Shown: positions 1 through 5,972, counted from the first letter of the stretch. The stretch: DNA of 8,461 bases from Thiobacillus sp. (GCF_024708915.1 NZ_JANJXQ010000078.1:1-8461), one strand, 5' to 3'. Program-made: numbers and translations. Notes: a model not told the origin generated them from the sequence alone.

Positions 1-1877
1 TCGCCGCGGCTGGTCTGCACCCAGCGGCGGTGCTTCTCGACCTGCTCCCAGTTGAGCTTCGGCGTATTGGTGCCGTCGACGCCCATCTCGGCGTCGTGCG
101 CGCGGTTGCGGATGTTGTCCGCCGCGGCGCGCCAGGCCTTGGACGGGATGCAGCCGCGCCACAGGCATTCGCCGCCGGGGAAGGGTTCGTTGTTGACCAT
201 CATGACCTTGACGCCGTGGTCGGCGAGGTCGCGCGCACAGTCCTCGCCACCAGGGCCGCCGCCGACGACGACCACCGGGAAGTCCCAGTTGCCTTCGGGG
301 ATGGGCGAGACGGGTGCGCTCGTCGCCGCGGCCTTGCCGGCGACGGTCTCAGCCGCTGCCGCGCCGCCCGCCATCCAGGCGTCGGGCGCCTCGATGGTCT
401 GCTTGAGCGTGGCGAGGTAGAGCGCGACGTCGGCACCGTTCAGCACGCGGTGGTCGCCGGTGATGGTGAACGGCGTGCCTTGCGGGCCGTTGGCGGCGAT
501 CGCCAGGATCGCGGCGATGCCGGGCGTGGGGATCGCGGTGAAGTGCGACACCCCCAGCATGCCCATGTTGGAGATGGTGAAGGTCGGGTTGGAATACTCG
601 GCGGGCGCCAGCTTGCGCACCCGCGCGCGTTCGACCAGCCCCGTCCAGTCGGACTGCAGCGCTTCCAGCGGCTTCTTCTCGATGCCGTGCAGGATCGGCA
701 CGACGAGGCCGCCGTCGTTCGACATCACGGCTACGCCGAAGTCGTGGTTCGCACGCTCGACCAGTTTGTCGACCGGCTGGTAGGCCCAGTTCATGCGCGG
801 GAACTTCGCCATCGCCACCGAGCAGGCCTTGGCGATCGCCACCGTCACCGAGACCTTGTTCGCCTTGGCGGCAGCGGTCAGTTTCGAAGTGTCGATGTTC
901 ACCGTGACGTTGAAGGTCGGCAGCGTGAGCGAGGCGGTCATCGCGTGGCTCACGGCCTTCTCCATCGACGTCATCGGCCGGCCCTGGCCCGGGACGTCGA
1001 CCTGCGGCAGCGCGTGCGCGACCTCGGCCATGCTGGGACGCGCGCGCGCGACGTCGGCGGCGACGATCACGCCGGCCGGGCCGGTGCCGGCGAGGCCGGC
1101 GATGTTCACGCCAAGCTGCGCGGCGACCTTGCGGGCATAGGGCGAAGCCGGACGGCCCGTGACGCGCGCGACCGGCGGCTGGCTGCCGCCGACGGCGACC
1201 GGCGCGGGCGCGGCCTTGGGAACGGGGATCGTCGGCTGCTTGTCGGCCGGGTGCGGCGCGACCTTGTGGGTGTCCTTGACCTTGTGCTCGGCGGAGATCG
1301 TCACGCCGGTGTCGTTGGCCTTGGAGGCGTCGTCGACGATGAAGGCCATCGGATGGCCGACCTCGACCACGCTGCCGACGTCGGCGATGGGGCCGGAGAG
1401 GAAGCCTTCCTGGAACACCTCGACGTCCATGATGGCCTTGTCGGTCTCGACCGTGGCGACGATGTCGCCGCGCTTGATCGCGTCGCCGGGCTGCTTCTCC
1501 CAGGTCACGACCACGCCCTCGGTCATGGTGTCGGAGAGCTGAGGCATCACGATCGGCGAGCCGGCGTGGTGCGGGATCATCTCGGTGGGTGCCTTCTCCT
1601 CGACCACCTCGTCGGCGGCGATCGCGACGTCGCCCGGGGTGTCGGAGATGTAGCCGAGCGTGGCGCCGACGGCGATGGTCGCGCCGACGTCGGCGAGCGG
1701 GCCGGCGAGGTAGCCGGCCTTGAACACCTCGACGTCCATGATGGCCTTGTCGGTCTCGACCGTGGCGACGATGTCGCCGCGCTCGACGCGCTCACCGGGC
1801 TGCTTTTCCCAGGTGACGACGACGCCCTCGGTCATGGTGTCCGAGAGCTGCGGCATGGTGATGGCGTAGTGGTTCAT
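1..1877 (-). CDS. E2-E3 fusion of a pyruvate dehydrogenase-type complex (dihydrolipoamide acetyltransferase / dihydrolipoamide dehydrogenase), 3' end outside window
   Basis: The 625 codons visible encode, in order: lipoyl domain 1 (residues about 1-80, lipoyl lysine K44 in ETDKAIMDVE), lipoyl domain 2 (about 107-184, K147 in the same motif), a Pro/Ala-rich linker, a peripheral subunit-binding domain (about 243-280), the 2-oxoacid dehydrogenase acyltransferase core (about 298-500, active-site GDHRVLNGAD with H476), an Ala-rich linker (503-530), then an E3-type FAD domain with GGGPGG at 539-544 and a redox disulfide C571/C576 in CLWRGCIPSK. E2 would transfer the acetyl group from lipoyl-lysine to CoA; E3 would reoxidise the lipoyl group with NAD+. 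The gene follows E1-alpha and E1-beta on the same strand. Its ATG overlaps the IVP-like stop (ATGA), and no Shine-Dalgarno is visible upstream. Odd points: a full E2 core joined to E3 in one frame, DHRxxN in place of DHRxxD, and CLWRGC in place of CLNVGC. The E3 NAD and interface domains lie beyond base 1. Pyruvate is the likely but unproven substrate. Confidence 0.93.
   Translation of the reverse strand, partial: MNHYAITMPQLSDTMTEGVVVTWEKQPGERVERGDIVATVETDKAIMDVEVFKAGYLAGPLADVGATIAVGATLGYISDTPGDVAIAADEVVEEKAPTEMIPHHAGSPIVMPQLSDTMTEGVVVTWEKQPGDAIKRGDIVATVETDKAIMDVEVFQEGFLSGPIADVGSVVEVGHPMAFIVDDASKANDTGVTISAEHKVKDTHKVAPHPADKQPTIPVPKAAPAPVAVGGSQPPVARVTGRPASPYARKVAAQLGVNIAGLAGTGPAGVIVAADVARARPSMAEVAHALPQVDVPGQGRPMTSMEKAVSHAMTASLTLPTFNVTVNIDTSKLTAAAKANKVSVTVAIAKACSVAMAKFPRMNWAYQPVDKLVERANHDFGVAVMSNDGGLVVPILHGIEKKPLEALQSDWTGLVERARVRKLAPAEYSNPTFTISNMGMLGVSHFTAIPTPGIAAILAIAANGPQGTPFTITGDHRVLNGADVALYLATLKQTIEAPDAWMAGGAAAAETVAGKAAATSAPVSPIPEGNWDFPVVVVGGGPGGEDCARDLADHGVKVMMVNNEPFPGGECLWRGCIPSKAWRAAADNIRNRAHDAEMGVDGTNTPKLNWEQVEKHRRWVQTSRG
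1326..1865 (-). repeat. Tandem lipoyl-domain repeat, 309-bp period
   Basis: The two lipoyl domains at the start of the E2-E3 gene are a direct repeat with a 309-bp (103-codon) offset, roughly 1635-1865 and 1326-1556. Bases 1413-1474 and 1722-1783 are identical over 62 bp, including third codon positions, around the lipoylated lysine. Outside this core the copies differ, for example VFKAGYLAGP against VFQEGFLSGP. This suggests recent duplication or gene conversion of the core. Confidence 0.9.
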
Positions 1878-2275
1878 ATGTATAAGGGGCTAGGATTTAG
1901 GGGCCAGGGGGCAGCTTGCTTTGCAGCGACTTGCGCAAACCCATGCAACATGCGTCCCAACTCATCAGTAGTGGCAAACAAGGCATCGCGCTGCTCGATG
2001 CCCAGATAATTCAAGCGTGCAGCGAGTTCGATCTGGGTTTCGACCTCGGCCAGCGAACCCATCGCTATCGACACGAAACGCAGATAGTCGCGCGTCGTAT
2101 TGCGCGCGTGACCCTCTGCAATATTCGACGGAATGGATACCGCCGCGCGTTGCAACTGGTTGGCCAGAGCGTAGAGCTCGGATTGGGGAAAGCTGCGGGT
2201 GATGGTGTAAACCGATTCGGTCAACTGCATCGCCAACTGCCAAACCGACAAGTCGCGATAGCTGAAGACCTCCAC
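1874..2275 (-). CDS. Four-helix-bundle protein of the 23S rRNA intervening-sequence protein (IVP/S23) family
   Basis: This is a 133-residue protein with the family's conserved N-terminal pattern: SYRDLSVWQLAM (5-16), a VY-T-FP segment (22-30), then ALANQLQRAAVSIPSNIAEG (36-55), followed by a helix with DYLRFVSIAMGSLAEVETQI (63-82). Length fits the family, which forms a small helical bundle that oligomerises; Avd of diversity-generating retroelements shares the fold. Molecular function is unknown; RNA or nucleic-acid binding has been proposed for relatives. The GTG at 2275-2273 is chosen because the conserved SYRDL region starts just after it and AGGAG lies 7 nt upstream. The C-terminus (PWPLNPSPLYI) is encoded by the inverted repeat and beyond. 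The stop TGA (1876-1874) overlaps the E2-E3 ATG. Lower GC and repeat-bounded placement suggest acquisition. No reverse transcriptase or 23S rRNA gene is present nearby. Confidence 0.88.
   Translation of the reverse strand: MEVFSYRDLSVWQLAMQLTESVYTITRSFPQSELYALANQLQRAAVSIPSNIAEGHARNTTRDYLRFVSIAMGSLAEVETQIELAARLNYLGIEQRDALFATTDELGRMLHGFAQVAAKQAAPWPLNPSPLYI
1885..1911 (+). repeat. Left arm of 27-bp terminal inverted repeat
   Basis: The arm reads AGGGGCTAGG (1885-1894), ATTT (1895-1898), AGGGGCCAGG (1899-1908), GGG (1909-1911), so it is itself two copies of AGGGGCYAGG at a 14-base spacing. It matches the reverse complement of 2275-2301 except at arm positions 18 (G here, A there) and 21 (C here, T there). 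Read on the minus strand it encodes the last residues of the IVP-like protein (about 122-131, PWPLNPSPL). It ends 7 bases before the E2-E3 start codon. Confidence 0.85.
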
Positions 2276-2301
2276 CCCCTAGCTCCTAAATCCTAGCCCC
2301 T
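2275..2301 (-). repeat. Right arm of 27-bp terminal inverted repeat
   Basis: On the minus strand this reads AGGGGCTAGG, ATTT, AGGAGCTAGG, GGG. Its last base is the first base of the GTG start codon of the IVP-like gene. The substitution at arm position 18 (base 2284) turns GGGG into GGAG and so creates a good Shine-Dalgarno core. The outer end is 4 bases from the E1-beta stop codon. Confidence 0.85.
2283..2287 (-). promoter_or_regulatory. Shine-Dalgarno AGGAG of the IVP-like gene, inside the inverted repeat
   Basis: On the minus strand AGGAG (2287-2283) lies 7 nt before the GTG start at 2275. It falls within the right inverted-repeat arm, so a transcript containing both arms could hide it in a stem. 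It supports the GTG start over the internal ATG at residue 16. Confidence 0.7.
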
Positions 2302-2305
2302 GCCG

Positions 2306-3289
2306 TCAAGCCTTGCCGAACATCTTCAGCACGGCCTTGACCACGTCCTCGTGGTCGGGGATCGTCGCCTTTTCCAGCGTATGGTTGTACGGCTGCGGCA
2401 CGAGCTTGGAGTGCACGCGCACCGGCGCGGCGTCCAGCTCGAAGAAGCATTCCTCGTTGATGATCGCGATCACCTCCGAGCCGACGCCGACCGGCGCCTC
2501 GTCTTCTTCGGCGATGACGGCGCGGTGGGTCTTGCCGACCGAAGCCTTGATGCCGGCGCGGTCGAGCGGCGACAGCGAGTAGAGGTCGACGACCTCGGCC
2601 GAGATGCCGTACTGCTTGTCGAGGATCTCGGCGGCCTTCAGGCACCAGTGCACCGAGATGTTGTAGCCGAACAGCGTGACGTCGGTGCCGGCGCGGGCGA
2701 CTTCCGAGCCTTCCAGAGGGTGGAAGTATTCGCCGTCGGGCACTTCGCCCTTCATGTTGTACATGAGTTCGTGTTCGTTGATGAACACCGGGTCGTCGCA
2801 GCGGATCGCCGATTTCAGGAGGCCGTAGGCCTGCCTGGGGTTGGACGGGGTGACGACGCGCAGGCCGGCGATCCCCATGAACACCTTCTCCATGCGCGCG
2901 GAGTGCTGCGCGCCGAGCTGGTGCGCCGCGCCGCCCGCCGAGCGGAACACGCACGGGGCCGTGAGCTGGCCGCCCGACATGTAGCGCACCTTGGCGGCGG
3001 AGTTGAACATCTGGTCCATCGCCAGCCAGGCGAAGTTGACCGACATGATCTCGACGATCGGACGCACGCCGAGGAAGGACGCGCCGATCGCGAGGCCGGT
3101 GAAGCCGCCCTCGGAGATCGGCGTGTCCATCACGCGCAGCGGGCCGTACTTCTCGTACAGGCCCTTGGTGGCCTTGTAGGTGCCGCCGGCGACGCCGATG
3201 TCTTCGCCCATGCAGATGACCAGCGGGTCACGCGCCATTTCTTCGTCGTGGGCGCGCTGGATCGCTTCCCAGTACATGATGTTTGCCAT
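2306..3289 (-). CDS. pdhB: Pyruvate dehydrogenase-type E1 component, beta subunit
   Basis: The 327-residue protein is full length for the E1-beta family (transketolase pyrimidine-binding domain followed by the transketolase C-terminal domain). With E1-alpha it forms the alpha2beta2 thiamine-diphosphate enzyme that decarboxylates the 2-oxoacid and reductively acetylates E2 lipoyl groups. MGEDIGVAGGTYKATKGL (27-44) and DTPISEGGFTGLAIGA (55-70) are signature segments; E60 is the conserved glutamate that activates the ThDP aminopyrimidine. The C-terminal part has VVDLYSLSPLD and the typical LVPQPYNHTLE near the end. ATG at 3289 is preceded by AAGGA about 9 nt upstream. The gene starts 19 nt after the E1-alpha stop, so the two are co-transcribed. 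Its stop lies 4 bases from the inverted repeat of the IVP cassette. An acetoin dehydrogenase beta subunit is the main alternative. Confidence 0.93.
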   Translation of the reverse strand: MANIMYWEAIQRAHDEEMARDPLVICMGEDIGVAGGTYKATKGLYEKYGPLRVMDTPISEGGFTGLAIGASFLGVRPIVEIMSVNFAWLAMDQMFNSAAKVRYMSGGQLTAPCVFRSAGGAAHQLGAQHSARMEKVFMGIAGLRVVTPSNPRQAYGLLKSAIRCDDPVFINEHELMYNMKGEVPDGEYFHPLEGSEVARAGTDVTLFGYNISVHWCLKAAEILDKQYGISAEVVDLYSLSPLDRAGIKASVGKTHRAVIAEEDEAPVGVGSEVIAIINEECFFELDAAPVRVHSKLVPQPYNHTLEKATIPDHEDVVKAVLKMFGKA

Positions 3290-3308
3290 GCTGTCTTTTC
3301 CTTAAACC

Positions 3309-4310
3309 TTAAGCGGCTTTGCCCGTGAGCCACGGGAGCTGGGTGTCACGGTCGGCGAGAACGTATTTTTCGAGATCCTCGACGCGGGGTTCGGGCGATT
3401 CCTCGGAAAACTTGATGACCTCGTTTTCGATGTAAGCGTCGGTTTCCTTTTCCAGCGCCTCGAACTCGGCCAGGGTCAGGGCGCCTTCCTTGATCAGGCG
3501 GTCGCGCAGGATGAAGATGGGGTCGCGCTGTTTCCACAGTTCCTCTTCCTCGCGCGAGCGGTAGCCGCGCGAGTCGGACATCGAGTGGCCACGGTAGCGG
3601 TAGGTCATCAGTTCGAGGAAGAAAGGGCCGTTGCCGGAACGCACGTGGTCGACCGCGCGGCGTGCGTGTTCGTAGACAATTTCGATGTCCTGGCCGTCGC
3701 ACTCGTCGGCCGGGATGTTGTAGGCGGCGACGCGCTTGTGCTGGTGCACCACGGCGGTGGAGCGCTCGATCGAGGTGCCGATGCCGTAGAGGTTGTTCTC
3801 GCAGACGAACAGCACCGGCAGCTTCCACAGCGCGGCCATGTTCAGCGTCTCGTGGAACACGCCCTGGTTGTTGGCGGCGTCGCCGAGGAAGCAGATGGCG
3901 ATCTCGTCGCCGCCCTTCAGCTGGATCGCCTTGGCGATGCCGGCCGCCAGTGGGAACGGGCCGCCCACCAGCGCGTAGCCGCCCATGAAGCGCTTGTCGG
4001 TGTCGAAGATGTGCATCGAGCCGCCGCGGCCTTTGCTCGATCCGGTTTCCTTGCCGTACAGCTCGGCCATCACTTCCTTCGGATCGGCGCCGCACTTGAT
4101 CGCGTGGACGTGGTCGCGGTAGCCGGTGATCACGTAATCGTGGCCGGGACGCGCGGCTTCCATCACGCCGTTGCAGCAGGCTTCCTGGCCGGGGTAGAGG
4201 TGCAGGAAACCGCCGATCTTGCGTTCGATGTAGGCCTGGTAGCAGCGCTCTTCAAAACGGCGGTGCAGCACCATTTCGCGCAGCACACGTTTCTTGTCTT
4301 CAATCTTCAT
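3309..4310 (-). CDS. pdhA: Pyruvate dehydrogenase-type E1 component, alpha subunit
   Basis: The 333-residue protein has the expected size for short bacterial E1-alpha subunits. It carries the thiamine-diphosphate/Mg motif as GDAANN...ENN: LGDAANNQGVFHE (142-154) through CENNLYGIGTSIER (170-183), with the metal-binding asparagines at 172-173. RYRGHSMSDS (238-247) matches the E1-alpha phosphorylation-loop region. GRGGSMHIFD (95-104) and RFMGGYALVGGPFPLAAG (107-124) are family signatures. It pairs with the downstream E1-beta and supplies the ThDP diphosphate-binding half of the active site. ATG at 4310 has AAGGG 7 nt upstream, and a sigma70-like promoter lies about 60 bases upstream. Odd: the third motif residue is Ala (GDA) where most members have Gly (GDG). 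Acetoin dehydrogenase AcoA is an alternative; no acetoin genes are visible here. Confidence 0.93.
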   Translation of the reverse strand: MKIEDKKRVLREMVLHRRFEERCYQAYIERKIGGFLHLYPGQEACCNGVMEAARPGHDYVITGYRDHVHAIKCGADPKEVMAELYGKETGSSKGRGGSMHIFDTDKRFMGGYALVGGPFPLAAGIAKAIQLKGGDEIAICFLGDAANNQGVFHETLNMAALWKLPVLFVCENNLYGIGTSIERSTAVVHQHKRVAAYNIPADECDGQDIEIVYEHARRAVDHVRSGNGPFFLELMTYRYRGHSMSDSRGYRSREEEELWKQRDPIFILRDRLIKEGALTLAEFEALEKETDAYIENEVIKFSEESPEPRVEDLEKYVLADRDTQLPWLTGKAA

Positions 4311-4366
4311 TCGGTTACCCTTGTTGGATGGGGCGGAAAACGCGCGGGGAAAAAATCAAACGCGCA

Positions 4367-4395
4367 ATTATCCGGGAAACCCCGTCAACCATCAA
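4367..4395 (-). promoter_or_regulatory. Putative sigma70 promoter of the PDH operon
   Basis: On the minus strand TTGATG (4395-4390) and GATAAT (4372-4367) are separated by exactly 17 bases, matching TTGACA/TATAAT at 4/6 and 5/6 positions. Transcription would begin near 4360 and leave about 50 nt of leader before the E1-alpha ATG. No clear operator or riboswitch fold was seen in the leader. Confidence 0.55.
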
Positions 4396-4421
4396 GAAAA
4401 CGCCATCCACAAGGAATCGCC

Positions 4422-5885
4422 GTGCTGCCTAAACTCACTGAAAACAAACAGGAAATAACCGCTGAATCGCTGGCAGCGGTGGCGCATGCATTGCTGCTGC
4501 TGCCGGTGTCGAAATCCCTGCCCGAGGTGCCGGGCGGCCTTGAGCTCAAGGCCGTGATGAAGCGGCGCGATCTCAAGATCGATGCGCTGGCCAAATCGCC
4601 GGTGGCGGTGCAGCTGCCCGGCGGCACCCTCGCGGTCTACGCCATGCTCAAGGCCGACGCCGGTACCTTCGAAACCCACGAATTGGTGCGCAAGGCGTTG
4701 GCCTTGCTGCTGGGCGAACATCCCAAGTCGCTGGCGCTGGCCGTGTTCGGCGAGGCCGGATTCAAAATGCATGCGGCGGAAGCGGCGGTGTATGCCGCGC
4801 TGGTCAATGCCGTGCCGCTGCCGTCGCGCAAATCCAAGCCCGATCCAGTGCTGAAAACCGTGCAACTGTTCGGCCACAAATCGGCCGACGGCTTCGCCCG
4901 CGCGCAGGCGCTGGCCGAAGGCAACCTGCTTACCCGCAGCCTCACCGTGCAGGGGCCGGACGAGCTCACCCCCGGCGTCTACCGCAAGCGCATCAAGGCG
5001 CTGGCGAAGCAATACGGCTGGACGGTCGAGGAATACGGCTTCGACAAGCTGAAGAAGATGGGCGCAGGCGCCTTCTGCGCGGTGGCGCAGGGCTCGCCGG
5101 CGAAGGATGCGGCGATCGTCAGGCTCACCTACGGCGAGCCGGCGAGGGGTAAAAAGCAGAAGCCCCGTATCGCCTTCGTCGGCAAGGGCATCTGTTTCGA
5201 TACCGGCGGACATAACCTGAAACCCGCCAAATACATGCAGGGCATGCACGAGGACATGAACGGCTCGGCGGTGGTGCTCGGCATCCTCGCCGCCGCGTCG
5301 AAGCTGAAACTGCCGGTCGCACTGGACGGCTGGGTCGCGCTCGCCGAGAACCACATCAGCCCGCAGGCCTACCGGCAGAACGAAGTGGTCACGGCACTCA
5401 ACGGCACCACCATCGAAGTCGTCCATACCGACGCCGAGGGCCGCATGGTGCTGGCCGACACGCTGACGCTGGCAGCCAGGGGCAAGCCCGACCTCATCGC
5501 CGATTTCGCCACCTTGACCGGCTCGATGCACTACGCGCTCGGCAGCCGCATGTCCGGCGTGTTCGCCACCTCCAGCATGCTCGCCCACCGCGCCTCGCGC
5601 GCCGCCACCTCAAGCGGCGAACGCATCGTCGTCTTTCCCTATCCCGAGGACTACGATAGCAACCTCGATTCGACCGTCGCCGACGTCAAGCAGTGCAGCA
5701 TGGAAGGCGAAGCCGACCACATTCTCGCCACGCGTTTTTTGTCGCGCTTCGTCGGCGACACGCCGTGGCTGCACATGGACCTGTCGGGGCACAGCTGCAA
5801 GGGCGGGCTGGGCGCGGTGATGAGCGACGCCAACGGCTTCGGGGTGGCGTGGGGGATGGCGCTACTGGAGGGGTTGCAGGCGTAA
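4422..5885 (+). CDS. M17 leucyl aminopeptidase family protein
   Basis: The 487-residue protein is a cytosolic two-metal aminopeptidase of the M17 family, which removes N-terminal residues from peptides. The catalytic C-terminal domain holds all expected residues: K255 and D260 in FVGKGICFDTGG, K267 in NLKPAK, D278 in HEDMNG, and D337, E339 and R341 in HTDAEGRMVLADTL. NGFGVAWG near the end is also typical. The N-terminal 170 residues are a more variable macro-like domain. The start is GTG at 4422, with AAGGA 6 nt upstream (4411-4415); the open frame continues upstream only as antisense of E1-alpha. It is divergent from the PDH operon, sharing a 111-bp intergenic region. Domain order fits PepA-like enzymes, but the sequence is divergent enough that no symbol is given. 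Confidence 0.93.
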   Translation: MLPKLTENKQEITAESLAAVAHALLLLPVSKSLPEVPGGLELKAVMKRRDLKIDALAKSPVAVQLPGGTLAVYAMLKADAGTFETHELVRKALALLLGEHPKSLALAVFGEAGFKMHAAEAAVYAALVNAVPLPSRKSKPDPVLKTVQLFGHKSADGFARAQALAEGNLLTRSLTVQGPDELTPGVYRKRIKALAKQYGWTVEEYGFDKLKKMGAGAFCAVAQGSPAKDAAIVRLTYGEPARGKKQKPRIAFVGKGICFDTGGHNLKPAKYMQGMHEDMNGSAVVLGILAAASKLKLPVALDGWVALAENHISPQAYRQNEVVTALNGTTIEVVHTDAEGRMVLADTLTLAARGKPDLIADFATLTGSMHYALGSRMSGVFATSSMLAHRASRAATSSGERIVVFPYPEDYDSNLDSTVADVKQCSMEGEADHILATRFLSRFVGDTPWLHMDLSGHSCKGGLGAVMSDANGFGVAWGMALLEGLQA

Positions 5886-5889
5886 TAGG

Positions 5890-5910
5890 CCGGGATAAGC
5901 AAGATCCCGG
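5890..5910 (+). other. Short hairpin after the aminopeptidase gene
   Basis: CCGGGAT (5890-5896) pairs perfectly with ATCCCGG (5904-5910) around a 7-base loop. It begins 4 bases after the stop codon and is followed by AAAA, not a T-run, so it may stabilise the 3' end of the transcript rather than terminate it. Confidence 0.4.
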
Positions 5911-5929
5911 AAAATCGCGAAAGCGGGTT

Positions 5930-5958
5930 TGGGCCTGCAGAGAAGCAGGCCCAGTTTT
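5930..5958 (+). terminator. Hairpin with short T-run, possible intrinsic terminator or leader attenuator
   Basis: TGGGCCTGC (5930-5938) and GCAGGCCCA (5945-5953) form a perfect 9-bp GC-rich stem with a 6-base loop AGAGAA, followed by GTTTT (5954-5958). It looks like a terminator for the aminopeptidase gene. It also sits directly against the porin's ribosome binding site (5959-5966), so it may act in that gene's leader. Confidence 0.55.
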
Positions 5959-5966
5959 GAGGAGGA
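5959..5966 (+). promoter_or_regulatory. Strong Shine-Dalgarno of the porin-like gene
   Basis: GAGGAGGA lies 6 nt before the ATG at 5973 and decides in favour of that start. A second in-frame ATG at 5997 also has an AGGAA (5984-5988) 8 nt upstream and would give a more standard signal peptide beginning MKYL. Confidence 0.7.
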
Positions 5967-5972
5967 ATCGTC

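Larger units (their letters stand above)
1885..2301. mobile_element. IVP-like cassette bounded by 27-bp inverted repeats
   Basis: A 417-bp unit sits between the E1-beta stop (2306) and the E2-E3 start (1877). It is bounded by inverted repeats at 1885-1911 and 2275-2301 (25 of 27 positions match) and contains one gene of the 23S rRNA intervening-sequence protein / four-helix-bundle family. A hand count gives 31 G+C in 60 bases at 1921-1980, against 43 in 60 at 1561-1620 in the adjoining E2 gene. No transposase is encoded and no target-site duplication is visible in the flanks (1878-1884, 2302-2308). Removing the unit would leave E1-beta and E2-E3 11 nt apart. That it is a mobile or mobilised unit is inferred from repeats, composition and position. 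Confidence 0.6.

Noticed and set aside
30..2009. 659-codon open frame on the plus strand
   Set aside because: It is antisense to the clearly recognisable E2-E3 gene. Its translation is Arg/Asp/His/Gly-rich with no family pattern, as expected opposite a high-GC gene.
1874..2301. Diversity-generating retroelement with Avd
   Set aside because: The protein fold family fits Avd, but there is no reverse transcriptase, template repeat or variable repeat in the window.
1878..2308. Target-site duplication around the IVP cassette
   Set aside because: The flanks (ATGTATA on the left, GCCGTCA on the right) share no direct repeat.
2351..3328. 325-codon open frame on the plus strand opposite E1-beta
   Set aside because: Low-complexity GC shadow; E1-beta on the other strand has full family motifs.
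3585..4421. In-frame upstream extension of the aminopeptidase frame
   Set aside because: It overlaps E1-alpha antisense and lacks aminopeptidase similarity; GTG at 4422 has a Shine-Dalgarno at correct spacing.
4311..4421. Promoter for the aminopeptidase gene on the plus strand
   Set aside because: No -35/-10 pair with 16-18 base spacing was found on this strand, unlike the minus-strand promoter in the same region.
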